Source of the DNA: Candidatus Albibeggiatoa sp. nov. NOAA
GTDB lineage: Bacteria > Pseudomonadota > Gammaproteobacteria > Beggiatoales > Beggiatoaceae
Assembly: GCA_025800385.1 (NCBI GenBank)
Contig: JAOXRS010000244.1
Coordinates: 62,001 to 126,000, forward strand
Direction: 5' to 3'
DNA: 64,000 nucleotides
The translations under genes were made by a program, and so were the position numbers. Of the stretch, positions 48,428-57,400 are shown piece by piece. The notes under the pieces are model-generated. The model worked only from the letters and a program-made list of their open reading frames with translations. It made no database searches and was not told the DNA's origin. Each line of letters starts with the position of its first letter. Positions within the stretch are counted from its first letter, which is position 1.

Positions 48428-49603
48428 ATGCGCACGACTTTAGATGCTTTTGCTCCACCAACGGACTACTTGCCTGTTTCAGTGATTACAGGTTTTTTAG
48501 GTAGTGGTAAGACTACACTTTTAAATAGGCTGCTCAGACATCCTGATATGCAGAAATCTGCTGTGGTGGTGAATGAATTTGGCGAAGTTGGGATTGATAA
48601 TTTATTAATTGAATCCGCCACTGAAGACGTGATGATTATGGATGGTGGTTGTGTATGTTGCACGATTCGTGGTGATTTGGTTGAAACCTTAGCTAATTTG
48701 TATGAAAAACGTCAAAACGGTGAAGTCACTTATTTTGAACGGGTGATTATTGAAACCACAGGTTTAGCTGACCCTGCCCCGATTATTCACACCTTACTTG
48801 ATGATGAAACTTTAAAATCAAAATATCATTTAGATAGCGTGTTGTCGACTGTCGATTGTGTGTATGCACAACAACAATTTGAAGAATTTTATGAAACGGT
48901 TAAACAAGCCGCCGTTGCTGATCGCGTGATTTTAACTAAAACTGATTTGGTTAAACCTGAAGTGGTTGAACAAGTTAAGCTGCGTTTGAACACCTTAAAT
49001 CCGGGTGCGATGATGTTGGAAAGTGTCAACGGTAATGTGGATGTGAAGCAATTATTCAGCGCAGGTTTGTACAATCCTACTACCAAGTCGTTAGACGTAC
49101 AGCAGTGGTTGCAAGCGGAAGCCTATCACGAGCCGCATACGCATCATCATGAAGCGCATCATGACCACGGTCACCATGAACATCATCACCACCATCATGA
49201 AGGACAACAGTTTGATTATTCCTATCATGACCAAATTCGCCATGATGAATACATTCAGTCGTTTTGCTTAGAATATGATAAGCCTTTGGCTTGGAAAACT
49301 TTGAATATGTGGTTTCAGCAATTGACGGCATTGCGTGGCAAAGATTTATTAAGAATTAAAGGTTTAGTCTATACCGAAGAAACGGAGTTGCCTGTGGTAG
49401 TACAAGGGGTACAACATATTTTTCAGCCGCCAACCACATTAGATAAATGGCCAAAGCCGCAACCATTGACCCAAATTGTATTTATTACCCGTAATATTCA
49501 AAAAGCGGTTTTAGAAAAAATGTTAGACATCCTAGTCAAAAGCAAAACCCCAGCCGAAGCCTGCCAAGCCACGTTGGTGTTAATGGGATATGAATCGGCA
49601 TAA
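48428..49603 (+). CDS. CobW/G3E family GTPase with His-rich metal-binding stretch
   Basis: A 391-residue metal chaperone of the CobW/YjiA/ZNG1 type. Walker A is GFLGSGKTTLLNRLL near residues 22-30, the CxCC metal motif is GGCVCCTIRGDL, and the GTPase switch region is IIETTGLADPAP. Base-specificity residues are in TKTD. Between residues of about 235 and 262 lies a stretch with about 15 His (HHEHHHHHHEG), followed by a CobW C-terminal domain (PLAWKTLNMWFQQL). A role in zinc or cobalt delivery is likely. No clear Zur box is visible upstream. A terminator follows at 49609-49649. Confidence 0.88.
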   Translation: MRTTLDAFAPPTDYLPVSVITGFLGSGKTTLLNRLLRHPDMQKSAVVVNEFGEVGIDNLLIESATEDVMIMDGGCVCCTIRGDLVETLANLYEKRQNGEVTYFERVIIETTGLADPAPIIHTLLDDETLKSKYHLDSVLSTVDCVYAQQQFEEFYETVKQAAVADRVILTKTDLVKPEVVEQVKLRLNTLNPGAMMLESVNGNVDVKQLFSAGLYNPTTKSLDVQQWLQAEAYHEPHTHHHEAHHDHGHHEHHHHHHEGQQFDYSYHDQIRHDEYIQSFCLEYDKPLAWKTLNMWFQQLTALRGKDLLRIKGLVYTEETELPVVVQGVQHIFQPPTTLDKWPKPQPLTQIVFITRNIQKAVLEKMLDILVKSKTPAEACQATLVLMGYESA

Positions 49604-49994
49604 ACTATAAAAATCACTTTGCAATGACCTAAAAGCAGGGTGATTTTTTCTGATAAAATCGTAACGTTTATTTTATATAAATCTATACGCCAGATTATTT
49701 GCAATTTGCACGCTAAATACTGAATTCATTTCTGTTCTTAAAACAATGCAATTACCTATAGCAAAACAACAAAATATTTATACTTGATTGTAAGTTACGA
49801 AACATAGTTAATATATTGCATCAACAGATGAATGTAACTTGTTATTTGTAAAATTTTTTACTATCCTATGCCATAGTGTTTGAACAAACGATGATCACTT
49901 TCAAGTTTAAACATAGGTAAAATAGTGAATCAAAAAATATCGTATTTTCAGGAATAACACGCTCGTCAATATTTTAAAGAGGGAGCTTAACCCA
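49604..49994. other. AT-rich intergenic region before the chemosensory operon
   Basis: It contains the CobW terminator at 49609-49649 and presumably the promoter of the downstream operon. The operon's first gene has a GAGGGAG ribosome binding site at about 49979. No further RNA gene or repeat is evident. Confidence 0.55.
49609..49649 (+). terminator. intrinsic terminator after the CobW-family gene
   Basis: AAAAATCAC (49609-49617) pairs with GTGATTTTT (49640-49648), followed by T. It lies six bases after the stop codon. Confidence 0.65.
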
Positions 49995-51095
49995 ATGCCC
50001 AGTTTAACCAAGCAAAGCCTCATCCGATTATTTATAACAACATTAGTCATATTTTCGTTGACTGGCTGTGAATATATGCAAAATTTAGTCGGCGGCGATG
50101 ATACAGAAACTAGTGATGCTGAGAGTGCAATACCGCAAGAAACGGTTTCCCTTAGCTTAGCCGTTGCGCCTTATGTTGGTTGGATGCCTTGGTATTTAGC
50201 AAACGAAGAAGGGGCATTCCAAGAATATCGAGATAAATATAATATTGACGTGCAATTTGTCACAGGCGATTACAGCAGTACGATTCGAAAATTTGTGAAC
50301 CGTGAAGTGCAAGCGGTCGTCATTAGTAATATTGATGCAATTGCTAACTTCGTACGTGAAGATGTGGAAGCCGACGTGATTTTGGTGATGGGTAACAGTA
50401 ACGGTAACGAGGCATTATTAGTCAATGGTGATGTTGACCGTATTGATCTTCGCGGCAAAGAAATTTCATTAGCCCAAAACAGCTCTCGTCATTATTTATT
50501 AGACCGCTATATGATTAAAAATCAAATGGATTTTGATAGCGTTAATATTCAAAACACCCGTGACATTGATATTCCAACCATGTTCGTAAGCGGTGAAGTC
50601 TATGGTGTTGTAGCGGGCAATCCAAACTCTGCAAAATTACTCAACGAACAGCAAGCACAACTTGTATTTGACAGCCGTCGCATTCCAGATGAAATCATGT
50701 ATTTATTGGTTGTGAGACGTGAAGTATTACAAGAAAATCCATTATTTAGCCAAGCCTTATTATCTGCATGGTTCTCAGTTGTGGAACGTTTACAAGGTTC
50801 GCGTAAAGCCAGTACGATTCGTGCTATGGCACAGTTAGCGGCGATTGAGCAAGATGATTTCGGGCAACAATTAAGCACTATTGAGCTAAACGATACGCCG
50901 ATTAAAAGTTTATCCGCGATTCGTAACGACCGTTTGATGCGTCAAGCCATGCGTCACATTCGTTATTTCGTAGAACGCCATGAATTAACAGGTAGTGAAC
51001 CATTCACCAGTTGGGTGTCTTATCCGGGTCGTACCCCTGCGTTGATTCACTTTAATTCTAAACCACTGCAAACCTATGTAACCGCAGACAAATAA
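49995..51095 (+). CDS. NitT/TauT-like solute-binding lipoprotein of a chemosensory operon
   Basis: A 366-residue lipoprotein with signal peptide and lipobox LTGC (Cys25). The mature part is a type 2 periplasmic binding fold of the NMT1/SsuA/NitT-TauT kind: APYVGWMPWYLANEEGAF, VQAVVISNIDAIANFV, LRGKEISLAQNSSRHYLL and VYGVVAGNPNSAKLL. No permease or ATPase gene is near. The CheW gene starts 4 bases after its stop, and a chemoreceptor and ChpA follow. It probably presents a ligand to the chemoreceptor rather than serving transport, but that is inferred from context alone. Confidence 0.85.
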   Translation: MPSLTKQSLIRLFITTLVIFSLTGCEYMQNLVGGDDTETSDAESAIPQETVSLSLAVAPYVGWMPWYLANEEGAFQEYRDKYNIDVQFVTGDYSSTIRKFVNREVQAVVISNIDAIANFVREDVEADVILVMGNSNGNEALLVNGDVDRIDLRGKEISLAQNSSRHYLLDRYMIKNQMDFDSVNIQNTRDIDIPTMFVSGEVYGVVAGNPNSAKLLNEQQAQLVFDSRRIPDEIMYLLVVRREVLQENPLFSQALLSAWFSVVERLQGSRKASTIRAMAQLAAIEQDDFGQQLSTIELNDTPIKSLSAIRNDRLMRQAMRHIRYFVERHELTGSEPFTSWVSYPGRTPALIHFNSKPLQTYVTADK

Positions 51096-51099
51096 CATC

Positions 51100-51666
51100 A
51101 TGGAAGAAGACAAAAAAGTTTCCATTCCTGCAACCGATACACCTTGGCAACCCCCAAGTGGTGCGTTAACGCGTCCTCTCAACCGTAAAGCAGAGGAAAC
51201 CGCATGGGGTTTGGCACAAGCCGAGGTTAGCCGACGTATGGGGTTTCGTATCGCTAACGTCGGTTTGCTCATTGGTGAGAATATCATCAGTGAATTGAAA
51301 GAATTAGAAAATGTCTGCGCTATTCCCAACACTGCCGAATGGTTGCTAGGCTTAATTAACTTGCGTGGTAACTTAGTACCCGTATTTGATTTATACACTT
51401 TGCTACGGCTGCCTAAGACCGAAAGTCGGCGTAGAAAAGACATGTTATTGATTTTAGGTGAAGGTGAGAAAGCGGGCGCGATTTTAATCGAAGCACTACC
51501 GATTCATATCGCATTTACCAATGAAGATAAATTGCAAATCCAACCCGTCTTACCTGATGCGATTCAGAACTATACTTCAACAGGCTATGAAAAAGAGGGA
51601 GAAGTGTGGTTTAACTTTGACCATCTTGGCTTTTTTGAATCACTCGCAAAAAAAGTGGCAACTTAA
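51100..51666 (+). CDS. CheW-like adaptor (PilI type)
   Basis: A 188-residue cytoplasmic adaptor that would link the chemoreceptor to the ChpA kinase. The CheW domain covers about residues 45-185 (FRIANVGLLIGENIISELKE, NTAEWLLGLINLRGNLVPVF, KAGAILIEALPIHIAF). It has a 40-residue N-terminal extension rich in Pro and charged residues. It is the second gene of the operon; 36 bases separate it from the receptor gene. In Pseudomonas the equivalent PilI precedes PilJ and ChpA in the same order. Confidence 0.88.
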   Translation: MEEDKKVSIPATDTPWQPPSGALTRPLNRKAEETAWGLAQAEVSRRMGFRIANVGLLIGENIISELKELENVCAIPNTAEWLLGLINLRGNLVPVFDLYTLLRLPKTESRRRKDMLLILGEGEKAGAILIEALPIHIAFTNEDKLQIQPVLPDAIQNYTSTGYEKEGEVWFNFDHLGFFESLAKKVAT

Positions 51667-51702
51667 CGCTAAAGGAGTCTACAGAATGATGGAGACCAGC
51701 CC

Positions 51703-54258
51703 ATGAAACTTAAGCTAAAACAAAAGATGTTTGTTGGTTCAGCGATTCTCGCGTTGCTACCAGTAATGATTACAGCTTACTTTACCAGTCAGATTGCGGG
51801 TGACTTGGGTCAACAAGCATTGACGGAGAGTGCGCAAAGTCACATTACTTCGATTCGTGATACAAAAAAACAACAAATTGAGGGCTACTTTAATCAGGTA
51901 GCTAACCAGTTATTGACCTTCGCTGATGCAAAAGGCACGGTTGATGCGATGCGCGAATTTAAGCGAACCTTTCCCAATTTTGCTGAAGAAGCGGGGATGC
52001 AAGCGGTGGATGAAGGCCCTTCGTTTCCACAGCCTTTACCCTTTGATGAATATACTGAAGCATTAGAAGAATTCTATCTTGATGAATTTGTACAAGAATA
52101 TGAAACTTTAAACGTTGACCCTGCCCCTGATATGGCAGCGATGTTGAACCAATTAGATGATAATAGTTTAGCCTTGCAATATTTCTATATCGCGGACAAC
52201 CCAAATCCATTAGGCACAAAAAACGAATTATTTTCTGCTTCGGACAGTTCCAGTTATACCAATGTTCACCGTCGTTACCATCGTGAATTCAGTGAATATC
52301 AAAGTCGTTTCGATTTAAATGATGTGTTCTTAGTCGATACTGATACTAGCTATATTATTTATTCAGTGAAAAAAGAAATTGATTACGCGACTTCGTTAAA
52401 TGATGGACCTTTCTCTAAAACAGGTATTGGTCGTGTGTTCGAGAAGATGAGTAAAGCTGCCCCAGATGAATATGTGGTAGTGGATTTCGCGTCTTATCTT
52501 CCCGCTTATCAAAATCCTGTGGCTTTCATCGGTACGCCTTTATTTGACAAAGGTAAACGAATTGGTGTGTTAATTTTTGAATTATCGATTCATACCATTA
52601 ACGACATTATGACTTATAAACGTGCGTGGCGGATGGAAGAATCAGGACGTACAGGTGAATCGTATATCGTGGCATCAGACGGCACAATGCGTAATGACAG
52701 CCGTATGTTGATTGAGGATAAAGAAGGTTATTTGGCAGCAATTGAACAAGCGGAATTATCGCCTGAAATTATTGCCAACATTGACTTAAAAGATACCAGT
52801 GTGGGTCTGCAAAAAGTGGATAACCCCGGTACGCGTAATGCGTTCTCAGGTGTGACAGGTTTCGATATGTTCCCTGACTATCGTGGCGACTTCGTACTTT
52901 CAGCGTTTGCACCGATTAACGTTCCGGGTTTGCAATGGGCGATTTTCTCGGATATTTCAGAGGAAGAATCATTAGAACGCTTACAAGCTTTAACCAATGC
53001 GATTCAGTATGGTGCGATTCCTATCGCTCTCGTGATTTTAGTATTCGGGGGTGCGGCAGGTTTCTTATTCTTCGGACGGATTGCAGCACCGATTGGTCAC
53101 TTAGAGGAAACGGTGAGCCGAGTTGCAGAAGGTGACTTCACGGCACGGGCGGACATTCAAACGGGTGACGAACTCGAAACCTTATCTAGTGCGTTTAACG
53201 GCTTGCTTGATGACCGTTTATCAGCATTAGCGAAAGCGGAGAAAGAAAATGAAATGCTCAACAACTCGATTATTGAATTGTTGAAAGCATCGTTCCAGTT
53301 ATCGCAAAGGGATTTGACGGTACAAGTACCTGTAACCGAGGATGTCACGGGCCCGCTGGCTGATGCGATTAACCAGATGGCAACCGAGACTTCTAAAGTA
53401 TTGCTCAACGTAAGACGCATTACAGAGGAAGTAGAAACCGCATCCCAGCAAGTAAAAACCCAGGGTGAAAACGTATCTAAGGTGGCAGAGGAAGAACGTG
53501 AAATCGTTGATACCACCATGGAAGAGTTATCAGCTGCGGCTGAAGCGATGAACAAAATTGCGGAAGTTGCACAATCATGTAACGAAATTGCAGCACAGGC
53601 GGTACGCACCACACAGACGGCACTTGCAACGGTAACCAGCACGGTTGAAGGGATGGGCGAAATTCGCGAAACTATTCACGAAACGGAAAAACGGATTAAG
53701 CGATTAGGTGAACGTTCTCAAGAAATTAGCTCGATCGTTGACATCATTAACAACATTGCAGAACGTACTCACGTACTGGCACTGAACGCATCGATGCAGG
53801 CAGCGGCAGCGGGTGAAGCGGGTCGTGGTTTCTCGGTGGTTGCGGATGAGGTACAGCGACTGGCGGAAAGTTCACGTAATGCGACATCACAGATTTCGGC
53901 GTTGGTGAAAAACATTCAGGTGGAAACCAACGATACGATTGCCACGATGGATAAAACCATTACACAGGTGATTGAAGGGTCGAAACTGGCGGAACGGGCT
54001 GGTGAACAGATGAAGGAAACGCAGGACACCACCGCGAATCTGGTACAAGTGGTTGAACAAATTGCGATGGCTTCACGGCAACAGGCAACGATTTCTAACG
54101 AGTTGCGGGAACGGGCGCAGTCAATTCAGCAAAGTACCCAAGAAACTGCGAAACAGTTGGAAGAGCAAACAGTGCAAACTGACCGACTGGTAGATTATTC
54201 TAAACAGTTAATTGAATCTATTCGCGTGTTCAAACTCCCAACGACACACGACGAGTAA
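51703..54258 (+). CDS. PilJ-like methyl-accepting chemoreceptor
   Basis: An 851-residue membrane receptor. TM1 is about residues 10-30, a large periplasmic Cache-like sensor covers about 31-435, and TM2 about 437-458 (GAIPIALVILVFGGAAGFLF). A HAMP domain follows (HLEETVSRVAEGDFTARADI), and a linker (LSQRDLTVQVPVTEDVTGPL) resembling that of PilJ. The signalling hairpin tip, near 686-720, reads ERTHVLALNASMQAAAAGEA and VVADEVQRLAESSRNATSQI, the PilJ-type variant. The periplasmic part is much larger than in P. aeruginosa PilJ (682 residues in total). GGAG lies 8 bases before the ATG. It probably senses a ligand, perhaps via the lipoprotein at 49995, to control type IV pilus motility. Confidence 0.9.
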   Translation: MKLKLKQKMFVGSAILALLPVMITAYFTSQIAGDLGQQALTESAQSHITSIRDTKKQQIEGYFNQVANQLLTFADAKGTVDAMREFKRTFPNFAEEAGMQAVDEGPSFPQPLPFDEYTEALEEFYLDEFVQEYETLNVDPAPDMAAMLNQLDDNSLALQYFYIADNPNPLGTKNELFSASDSSSYTNVHRRYHREFSEYQSRFDLNDVFLVDTDTSYIIYSVKKEIDYATSLNDGPFSKTGIGRVFEKMSKAAPDEYVVVDFASYLPAYQNPVAFIGTPLFDKGKRIGVLIFELSIHTINDIMTYKRAWRMEESGRTGESYIVASDGTMRNDSRMLIEDKEGYLAAIEQAELSPEIIANIDLKDTSVGLQKVDNPGTRNAFSGVTGFDMFPDYRGDFVLSAFAPINVPGLQWAIFSDISEEESLERLQALTNAIQYGAIPIALVILVFGGAAGFLFFGRIAAPIGHLEETVSRVAEGDFTARADIQTGDELETLSSAFNGLLDDRLSALAKAEKENEMLNNSIIELLKASFQLSQRDLTVQVPVTEDVTGPLADAINQMATETSKVLLNVRRITEEVETASQQVKTQGENVSKVAEEEREIVDTTMEELSAAAEAMNKIAEVAQSCNEIAAQAVRTTQTALATVTSTVEGMGEIRETIHETEKRIKRLGERSQEISSIVDIINNIAERTHVLALNASMQAAAAGEAGRGFSVVADEVQRLAESSRNATSQISALVKNIQVETNDTIATMDKTITQVIEGSKLAERAGEQMKETQDTTANLVQVVEQIAMASRQQATISNELRERAQSIQQSTQETAKQLEEQTVQTDRLVDYSKQLIESIRVFKLPTTHDE

Positions 54259-54259
54259 C

Positions 54260-54305
54260 ACAATTAACAATGAACAATTAGACAATTAACAATAGACAAT
54301 TAATA
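54260..54305. repeat. left arm of intergenic inverted repeat array
   Basis: Tandem ACAATTAACAAT-type units run from just after the receptor stop codon. Their reverse complement occurs at 54388-54419, so the intergenic RNA could fold into a long AT-rich stem around a loop of about 80 bases. Confidence 0.65.
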
Positions 54306-54387
54306 GTGAGCGCCACGATTGGGTCATCATTCTAAACGGCTACTTTATCTGTATAATCAACAATATTGAGCAGCCAGAGATGAATCA

Positions 54388-54419
54388 CTGTTAATTGATC
54401 ATTGTTAATTGATAATTGT
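54388..54419. repeat. right arm of intergenic inverted repeat array
   Basis: TGTTAATTG and ATTGTTAATTGATAATTGT units are reverse complements of those at 54260-54305. The arm ends about 17 bases before the ChpA start codon at 54437. Confidence 0.65.
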
Positions 54420-54436
54420 CCTTTGCGGAGCTTGTT

Positions 54437-57400
54437 ATGGCGGCGATACTCAAACCTGAACATTTAGAAACATTACAAATCCAAGTAGCTAATGAAGCAT
54501 ACAATTTGTATGAGTCACTCGCTGTATTCATGGATACACAAGTCTCGGATGACACATTAGATGGGGCAATCAACGATTGTGTCGATTATTTAGCAACAGT
54601 AGATCAATCAGCGCAAGAAGCCCATTTAGAAGGGTTACAAACCATTTGTCATATTGCCCGAGAAAATATCCAAGCCTTACCCAAAGTTGAAGCCGATGTC
54701 CGTCAAACTATATGTGAAGAAATCGAATTTTTACCGCAATTAATCAGTAATTACTTATATGCACCTAATAGTGAAGATTATAGAACCGAACTGATTGATA
54801 TATTAAAAAATAATCAACTGCCTCATGCAATTTCCCCTGACGAGGCGCAACAATTAAATACCTTATTAGCCAATGACTTCACGCCAGATACATCTATGAC
54901 CCATTTAGATGATTTAGCCAATGAAACGCTTGAAACCGATTTAACTCCATTACCTGCGGTAGAACAGGATAATGATACGCCTGCTGCACCAGAACCTTTA
55001 GTCAGCAATAGCGAATTTGATGCGTTAAGCGATGAAACTGTAGGACATTTATCTAGCCATTTTGCCCCCATTAGCCCCGATGCTGCCAGCGATGATGTGC
55101 CGTTTCCTGCGGGTGATGTGGTGTTGCCAGAATCCGACATGGGTGATGATATGCCGTTACCTGAATTAGATACCGCTGCATTTGATGAATTGGCAGACGA
55201 CGATTTACCTCAACAGCTTGAAGACGAATTACCCACTTTGTCTGAATTAGAAGCGACAGAAAGTGTTGAACCTATGCCCGAACCTGATGCGGCATTTGAT
55301 AACTTAGTTGATGACGCAGCCGACGAAACCTTAGAACAAATCTCATCCCACGAATTGAAAAAAATGGTTGATGAACAGGCGTTTGACGATGAATTGCCTG
55401 ATGATTTAGATGATGATGCGGCATTACCGAGTTTAGATGATTTAGACACTGAAGAATTAGATGCGCTGGGCGAAGAAATTAAGCACGAAGAAATCGAAGC
55501 GGATGATGCGTTTATAGATGATTTCTTACAAACTGAAGCAGCACAAGATCACGTTGAGTCAGACGAAGATATTGAAATTATCGAGCCAGAAGAGGCTAAG
55601 CCATCAAAAACTTTGACTGCGTTATCTAATAAAGTGGTTGATTTAACGGATGATTTATCTGAGTCGTTGAACAAATTTGTTACAACTGATTATGACAGCG
55701 ATGAATTTTTAACTTCAGTTGAAGAATATACCAACACCGTCCAGATTTTATGGGAAGCCGCTGGCGATGCACGTTTGAGCAGTTTGCAAAGCGTGTGTAC
55801 CTTTATCAATGAAAATATTTTTGAACTCAGCAGCCAATCACAAGAGGAACGGTTTGCAGTTCGGGATTTATTTGCCCAATGTCCGCAGTTGATTTTGAAT
55901 TATTTGCAATCGCCAGAAGAAGGCGCGACCAGTTTAATTGAGCATTTGCAGCATCCTGATTGGACAATGCACTTAAGTGATGAAGAAACCCATCGTTTGT
56001 CAGTGCAATTGGTGCAAGAGGCGATGGTGTCGCAATTGGAAGAGCCGAGCTATAAGCCTGTCGATTTGCCGCCCGTTGAAAAAGCTGAGCAAGTGCATGA
56101 CCATCCTGCGTTATTTTCTGAGCAAGAGGAAGAAGCCCAGCCAGAAATTGAAATTACCCGCCCAGATTGGGGTGAAGCCTATATTGATGAAGATGTGTTA
56201 TTAGCCAGTGAGGTTGCAGAATTAGAGCAAGCCGAAGACGAGGCTTTATTGGATGATGCGGTTGCGGAAAGTTTAGCCGAATTGCCGAATGATGATGTGA
56301 TTGATGACGATAGTTTGGCGGACGTGGTTGATACTTTGGATGAGGTTGCACCACAGGATGTCAATGAATTACCTGATGATTTGGATGCGGCGATTAGTGA
56401 GGGCACGATTGCGGAAACCTTGGATGGTGCGGTTGAAGAATTAACGGAATCGACTGCGGATGCAGAGCAATTAGCGGCTGAACCTGTTGATGAATTGTTA
56501 GACGAAGGTTTAGATGATGTTGCGGAATTATCCGAGTCAGGTGATTTGGAAGACTTACCACAAGTATTAGATGATGCTGTCGACGAATTATCTGACAATA
56601 TTGATGATTTAAGTACAAATGATTTATCTGAATCTAATGAAGTTGTTGATGATTTAGACGAAGTTACTGACGAATTGGGCGATTTACCAGAAACATTAGA
56701 TGAAGTTACTGATGAGTTGGATGATTTACCAGAAGCGTTAGATGAAGTTACTGACGAATTGGACGATTTGCCAGAAGCGTTAGACGCAGTTACTGATGAG
56801 TTAGGCGACTTGCCAGAAGATTTAGATGAAACTGTTGATGAGCTAGATGATTTACCAGAAGCGTTAGACGAAACTGTTGATGATTTAGACGAATTATCTG
56901 AAACGTTGGACGAAGCTGTTGATGAATTAGAAGCATTGCCTGAAAGTTTAGACAACGCGGTTGAAGAATTAGAAAACTTACCTGAAACCGTAGACGAACT
57001 GGTCAACGAAGATTTAAGTGGCGATTTACCAACAGCTTTAGAAGATGAATTACTTGACGATGATTTAGATAGTATTGCTGAGCCGTTAGAAGAATCTGAA
57101 ACCGTTGATGCAATCGATGAAACTACCGAAGAAGCTGAACCAATTGAAGAAATCCAATTAGCTGACATTGAAATTTTAGAAGCGTTTAGTTCTGAATTAA
57201 CTGAAGCGACGGATGACTTAAATGCGGCATTAAATTTATTTGCGACAGCCGATAGCGATAGCCCTGAATTATTGGAAGCAATTGAACGTTGTTCGGATAA
57301 TATTCAGTCGATTTCGGATGCAGCGGATAATGCACAATTACAAGGTTTGCAAGATGTTAGCATTTTCTTGAATGACAATATTTTTGCTTTAAGCACGCAT

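Noticed and set aside
56179..57168. 329-codon Ser-rich minus-strand ORF
   Set aside because: It is the antisense shadow of the Asp/Glu/Leu-rich repeat region of chpA; the composition (Ser, Thr, Lys) is what the opposite strand of such codons gives.
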